Origin: Primula veris
Taxonomy: Eukaryota; Streptophyta; Magnoliopsida; Ericales; Primulaceae
DNA length: 64,000 bases
Direction: 5' to 3'
Assembly: GCA_963682055.1 (NCBI GenBank)
Contig: OY821750.1
Coordinates: 30,388,402 to 30,452,401, forward strand
Shown: piece after piece, positions 59,375 to 64,000 of the stretch
Numbering within the stretch: the first letter of the stretch is position 1
How the letters are laid out: every line of letters starts with the position of its first letter
Notes under the pieces: generated by a model
What the model was told of the DNA's origin: nothing
Databases searched by the model: none
The model's input: the letters and a program-made list of their open reading frames with translations, nothing else
Translations under genes and position numbers: made by a program

Positions 59375-59472
59375 TGTATATACACACAATATCATACAGA
59401 CAAATGTATACATATGCATACATACAAATATATATACCTACAAACATAAACATACATATATACATATACATG
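59375..59472. repeat. ATAC/ATACAT-rich simple repeat
   Basis: Repeated TACATA, CATACA and ATATATAC words. The open frames across it on both strands are artefacts. Confidence 0.85.
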
Positions 59473-59506
59473 CACCCTCATCGCTTCCGCAAATACTCCG
59501 CCATAG

Positions 59507-59545
59507 ACAACCACCCACCCACCCCCCACCCCCCACCCCCGCTGA
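59507..59545. repeat. CCACCC/CCCCCA tract
   Basis: Repeated CCACCC and ACCCCC words (CAACCACCCACCCACCCC). The minus strand reads as a short Gly-rich frame that is not a gene. Confidence 0.9.
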
Positions 59546-59629
59546 AGTGGAGCCCATAGCTACCACATTCGCCGATTTCTCTTGTTTATAAATGTATAAT
59601 CGACTGATCATATGTATGTATGTATATAT

Positions 59630-59935
59630 ATATACTAGTAATCGAGCCTCACGCGTTTCGTGTGCGGCGCGTAATGCAATAAAAATATAGAAAATATGTA
59701 TAGTTATAATATAAATATGTGGATAATACAAAAAAAACATAGTTTAAAATTTAAAAGAATGTTTTATTATTAAAGAGTGATAAATAGTTTTATTAGTTTT
59801 TAGTTTTTATATTTTTATGTGAGTATGGTATTATTGTAATTAATATAAATGTGTAAGAGTATTTTTAGAAAACAGTGGCTATATTGGGCATGATCATTTG
59901 ATTTGTGTTAACTTATTATAATAGAATGATGTATA
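59630..59935 (+). repeat. Dispersed repeat family, full copy 5
   Basis: ACTAGTAATCGAGCCTCACG then CGTTTCGTGTGCGGCGCG at the left, ATATGTGGATAATACAAAAA in the middle, and TTAACTTATTATAATAGAAT at the right. The best-preserved member together with 11,755-12,050. Confidence 0.72.
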
Positions 59936-60503
59936 TACTTATATACGTAGAAATACACCACAAGTATCCAATTCTTTTAATACAAACTATAAATTAGAAA
60001 AGATGTAGTGAGAGAGAGAATAAGGGATTACAAGTCATTGAGATATTTCTATAAATCAGAATAATGGTATATTATTAGTTGCGTGTGCTCATAGTTCAGA
60101 TCGTGTTAATTTCTTTAAAACATTATACGTTAATAGGATGATGATGATAACATATATGTATATATATTTATTTTGTTTTAATTTTTTCCTTTTTTATTAA
60201 CCATTGGATCAAATAAAATGGGTTTAGATAGAACAATAGTAAAATGAACATTTTGAACTGAAATGGTACGTTCCTTTTGCCTTTAATACATCATTACAAG
60301 AAGGCATTATATCACTAGGTTTTACTGTTAATAAAGGTATACTATGGCGACACATCACTAGGTTTTACTGTTAAAACAATGCTTATAGATTCGAATAAAT
60401 CGAGGCTTCTAAGAAAAATTGTTGTCATTGATTTTCCTATGGGAACTTTAAGATCTAGGTAAGGGTTAGGATGACTTTAACTTTCACCATCTATTCATCG
60501 GAT
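59936..60503. other. Intergenic with a short direct repeat
   Basis: TCACTAGGTTTTACTGTTAA occurs twice (60,312 and 60,348). No gene. Confidence 0.6.
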
Positions 60504-60640
60504 GCAGCGTAGGTGACTCTGAGTCAAAATGACTCAGAGTCCACAGTCATTGGATATTGCTACAGTTAAAATATGAAATGTACTGTAGCAATATCCAATG
60601 GCTGTGGACTCTGAGTCACTCTCAGAGTCACCTACGCTGC
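60504..60640. mobile_element. 137-bp near-perfect hairpin MITE
   Basis: The left arm GCAGCGTAGGTGACTCTGAG...GGATATTGCTACAG and the right arm CTGTAGCAATATCC...CTCAGAGTCACCTACGCTGC pair over about 60 bp with few mismatches, with a 17-bp loop. The arm itself contains a smaller palindrome (GACTCTGAGTCA..TGACTCAGAGTC). Confidence 0.9.
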
Positions 60641-61627
60641 TTCCCTATTCATCTGTAATGAGCTTATATTTCTTTCATTGCATCTGTGTTCACTATTTCT
60701 TTCGTTTTCCATGTCTGGCAAAAAACACTTTTGATTACGAGAAATTCGCTTTTTTTGTATATGGAATTGAAAGCAATATATTCAAAGTAATGGTACATAA
60801 AAGGGTCTTTGAGGATCTAAAAAGTGAAAGAATTTGCGATTTTTAAGTCACCTTTAGCATGAACTCAACTCTGGAAAAACTCTCATTTGCAATCGTAACT
60901 CGACAAACTAGATATGGTGTTTGTACTCCTTTGCTCTCTAAATGATCTAATTTATCGAGCAAAGCTGTGGAACAATACAATCAAATATTCCAAGTGTACC
61001 TGAGTGTACTTTTACAAGCCATGGCTAGAGAAGAGATTTGGAAGCTTATTCTTATACAATCACACAGAAAACAAAAAATAAATTACCTAGAAAATCTAAT
61101 CCTTCATTTAACACTGTCACTACTTATATAACATGCACAAAGGTAAACAAATAAAATCATTGTTGCATGTGTATGGCTTCTATGCAACAAATAAAAGAAA
61201 ACTGGTCGAAATCTTCTCCCCAAAAGCTAAGAACTTATTAATTGTCTATCCCTCGCCACTTTTTACTTTCACATTTCACATATTTGGTGCGAACGATCTT
61301 TTTAACAATGATGATTGCTACTAAAAAGGCTAAACATTTCAGATTTCATAGACAAAGGGGTTATTTGTACGTATACAGTTCACATATACTATAAAGTTTC
61401 AATTTCACGGAAACATAACTTTTGGAACCGGAAAAAAAATGGGGTTATATAAGGAAGATGTGCCCCTGACTGTGTAAAGCACAGTCAGATGCCCCCTCTC
61501 CGTTATATAACTAGCTATTTTCTTTTTTTTTGGTATTTTTAAGTTTTAAGTCATAATCATAATTCCAGGAAAAAGTTCCAATCCAAAGGGACCCAAATTA
61601 ATGGTGATAGCACAATCTCAATGGTAA
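60641..61627. other. Intergenic with a small hairpin
   Basis: At 61,464-61,503, GCCCCTGACTGTG and CACAGTCAGATGCCCC form a short hairpin flanked by TTATATAA and TTATATAAC, probably a tiny MITE. The open frames at 60,598 and 61,133 have no support. Confidence 0.55.
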
Positions 61628-61906
61628 ATGTGGGGAGCAAAAAGAATGTCAAAATTCTTAGGGTTGATGTTGAAAGGACACAAAAATACTCCTCAAGTGA
61701 GAGAGGGGTATGAAGTATTGGTTCATGCTCTTTCAGCTTTGAGCAAAAAGAGTAGTCCTTTTCACATATTAGAGACAAAATTGCTTTCAACCCAATGGGG
61801 AACAAAAGCACTTTTATTTAGTGCTTGTACCACAAAGTTATATTATCTTGGGCTCACCTCACCATGCATAATAAATAGTAGTACTTACTATACAGTACTT
61901 CCATGA
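61628..61906. repeat. Repeat R38, copy 2 (inverted to 37.96-38.2 kb), with an open frame
   Basis: The 61,690-61,885 part is the complement of 37,960-38,110. The + strand is open for 93 codons (VREGYEVLVHALSALSKKSS), and the minus strand is also open. The minus frame MLL.PI.LKAILSLICEK is shared by both copies. I cannot tell whether either is a protein. Confidence 0.6.
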
Positions 61907-61917
61907 TGAAAACATAT

Positions 61918-62320
61918 ATATCTTGGTTTTCCTTAATGATGGGGATATCAATCTCAAATATCCAATTATTTGTCCCCTTTTTGAGATCAAGTTATAAGCT
62001 CTCATTGATAAGTTTGCTTTAATGATTAATCATTTTGACATTATCCAAAGAAAACGAGTCATCATTTTGTTTCTTATACCTCAAATTAGTCGAAAAGGAT
62101 CGATTCAATGATTCATGATTAAAATAAATTTACTTTTGAGATTCATCATCTCAACTCTATCCAATATATATAGCTAGTTTCGCTATGACTACCATCATAT
62201 AAATAGATCATTTTCGGTGCAATGTTCCAATAAATTGAGGTGGATACGTTGTTATTTCCTTAATGATATTGAAAAGGACGTGGATTTGAGAAGGTGTTAT
62301 TTTTTTGGTACATTTTGCAA
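61918..62320. repeat. Repeat block P, copy 2
   Basis: Same order as 49,679-50,171 and then 50,413-50,460, here without any MITE between (ends GAAAAGGACGTGGATTTGAG). It shows the pre-insertion state of the 49.5-kb copy. Confidence 0.88.
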
Positions 62321-62394
62321 GCAAGTTTAGTACAACACACAACATTCCAGTGGAATTCGTCAAGATTCACCCTATATTAAAATGTTGTTCGTCC

Positions 62395-63205
62395 CTCCAC
62401 TTTTATACTCCTTAACGCGATTATGGCCTCTATATCTACAACATATAATCATACAGTTTTATTTAAGAGTTAATTAAACTCAGAAATTAAGGGTAAAATT
62501 GATTATTGTCTAAATAGAAACAGATCTGATTTGATTTTATTAGTTTAAACATAGAAGTCGGAACAATAGTTTTTTATGGATTTGGTTGGTTTTTTGCAAT
62601 GTGATATATTGTTGTAAATTTCTAAATACTCAACAATATTATATTCTAACTTTAAAAATCAGTTACGGTGGCTGTGTCTTGATTTTTTCCCGATATATAT
62701 ACAAAAGTTTAATAGTTTAAATTATAAATTGTAATAGACAACTAATACTTTCAATTATATATACTTCTGTAACAACAAAAACAAAATAAAGAACTGTATT
62801 CAAGATCTGTTTAGGGCCTCTTAAATTTAGGAGACGACTCTGCACTAATTTTACTGTCTATTCCTTCACCACGTGTAGAATTAAACATTTTCATATTCCA
62901 AAATTCTGGATATTCTATTTCAAGAAGTTCAGTACCATCCATAGACCCACTACTATTTGACACTTAAAATTTGTTTTGTTTTTTTGGTTAACTAGAACAC
63001 TTGTGATTTAAAGTGTTTATTGAGTTTGATTGCATGTAAAGAATGAACATTTTGGTTAATAAGTGAAACCATTCGTGATTCCATGTGGTCATTTCTCTAT
63101 AAGTTTGATTACCACTTAATGATTGATTGGCAACTAGTACCTCAAAAACCTAGAGACAAAAAATATAAAAGTATAATTAGTTATAAATTACAGTTTTATT
63201 TGGTT
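62395..63205. repeat. Repeat block Q, copy 3, with a ~290-bp insertion
   Basis: Follows 42,170-42,690 in order. Unmatched sequence (about 62,765-63,055) sits between ACTTTCAATTATA and AAGTGAAACCATTCGTGATT. The last landmarks (AACTAGTACC, CTAGAGACAAAAAATA) reach 63,205. Confidence 0.8.
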
Positions 63206-63278
63206 GTGAATCTTTAATTTGCTTTCACATACAAAACATATTGATGTCACTACTAACCTTAAATGAAGAATGCAAATG

Positions 63279-63302
63279 GACCAGGATGTGTACACATTCG
63301 AT
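63279..63302 (+). pseudogene. Start of a third kinase exon D, cut by the Copia LTR
   Basis: AATGCAAATG then DQDVYTFD, matching AATGCAAAAG then DQDMYAFG of the exon D at 29.91 kb. The homology ends exactly where the Copia LTR begins. The acceptor AG is changed to TG. Only about 36 bases align, so this rests partly on the neighbouring block Q. Confidence 0.5.
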
Positions 63303-63655
63303 TGTTGAGTTGTGGAGCCAAATGAGTTTTGGCAATGTTTTCTAATTATCCCACATCACTTGGAATTGTAATATGACCCACTAAGTGTCCTATTTATATG
63401 TCCCAATATCTTGTATTTTAATTACACCTACACAAACACCTCTATATTATAAAGAGAGATTTCTAGTTGCGAGAGAACCATAGCTTTGTGTTTAGCTAGA
63501 TTACGTTTGTAATCCTCTTTTAATATATATATTAAGTGCCACGTGTAGCGGCCCGGAGACGTAGCCAATTTGGGTGAACTCCGTTATCAAAGTGTGTGTG
63601 TGCTCGTTTTTTTAGTATTTCTGTCTTTCATTGATTCGCCTGATCGACCCTAACA
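63303..63655 (+). repeat. Copia 5' LTR, second element
   Basis: 353 bp from TGTTGAGTTGTGGAGCCAAA to ...GACCCTAACA, with TG...CA ends followed by a primer binding site. TTATAAAG near 63,447 could be the TATA region. The 3' LTR lies outside the window. Confidence 0.88.
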
Positions 63656-63656
63656 A

Positions 63657-63671
63657 GAGGTATCAGAGCTC
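63657..63671 (+). other. Copia primer binding site (initiator Met tRNA)
   Basis: GAGGTATCAGAGCTC directly after the LTR, matching TGGTATCAGAGC with one change. Confidence 0.88.
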
Positions 63672-63680
63672 GGAAGATCG

Positions 63681-64000
63681 ATGGCGAAAGAAGACAGAAC
63701 CGCACACGGGATCGAGAAGTTCGACAGGAAGGACTTCGCATTCTGGATAATGCAAATAGAGGACTACCTTTATGGGAGGAAGATGCATCAGCCACTTCTC
63801 CTTGAGGAAAGGCCGACCACGACCACCGAGTAGGCGTGGAAACTCTTAGACCGACAAGTGTTGGGAGTGATCCGCCTAACACTATCTAGGAGTATAGCAC
63901 ATAACGTCGCAAGAGAGACGACGACGATGGGGATGATGAAGATCCTCACCGACATGTATGAGAAACCATCCGCGAACAACAAGGTACATCTCATGCGTAA
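63681..64000 (+). pseudogene. Copia Gag start, interrupted by a stop
   Basis: ATG at 63681, ten bases after the primer site. Reads MAKEDRTAHGIEKFDRKDFA, FWIMQIEDYLYGRKMHQPLL, then TAG at 63831, and goes on in the same frame as WKLLDRQVLGVIRLTLSRSI and MYEKPSANNKVHLM. This is the usual Gag of plant Tork-like Copia elements. The element runs off the window. The in-frame stop makes this copy non-autonomous unless suppressed. Confidence 0.88.

Noticed and set aside
59438..59740. Gly-rich frame on the minus strand
   Set aside because: Produced by the CCACCC tract and neighbouring ATAC repeat.

Overview
This is AT-rich plant nuclear DNA, almost certainly from a eudicot. The evidence is spliced genes with GT-AG introns, a plastid-targeted BASS transporter, plant PP2A B' and receptor-like kinase sequences, Stowaway and Harbinger-type MITEs, Ty1-copia elements, FAR1/MULE transposases and a plant-type LINE RNase H. 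I cannot name the species from the sequence.

Region 1 (1-12,060) is conventional. It holds the 3' end of a PP2A B' (B56) regulatory subunit gene on the + strand. Tail to tail with it lies a complete 12-exon BASS1-like gene on the - strand (start codon at 10573, stop at 2768). Every exon joins in phase, giving 412 residues. The 2.7-kb first intron is odd: it carries four decayed copies of the first coding exon and a roughly 100-bp tandem array.

Region 2 (12,061-20,660) holds a decayed MULE transposase with an OTU domain (-), a five-exon kinase-like gene (+) that has lost HRD, DFG and APE and has a stop just before a heptad-repeat tail, a small unrecognised two-exon piece (-), and a Stowaway MITE.

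Region 3 (20,660-33,860) holds a second kinase-like locus in pieces. A 1.56-kb palindrome carries one kinase exon in both arms. The catalytic-loop and DFG exons follow, then a defective Ty1-copia element (25,023-29,641, - strand), then the C-terminal kinase exon. An unrecognised five-exon gene (-) lies downstream.

Region 4 (33,860-64,000) is a patchwork of transposons and foldback elements: a non-autonomous MULE, several MITEs, two Harbinger-like elements with 3-bp TAA/TTA target duplications, LINE RNase H debris, and a Copia element running off the right end. More pieces of the same kinase family lie in a symmetric 2.58-kb palindrome (42,919-45,502), at 52.2-53.2 kb, and possibly at 63.28 kb. 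An intact inverted copy of the BASS1 promoter and first exon lies alone at about 47.8-48.3 kb.

Only the PP2A and BASS1 genes look ordinary and functional. The rest is best read as one kinase-like gene cluster being broken up and copied by palindrome formation and transposon insertion. The two palindromes could make double-stranded RNA against the same family. That last point is inference and needs small-RNA data. All repeat matches were made by eye, so their edges are approximate unless a target duplication or splice site fixes them.
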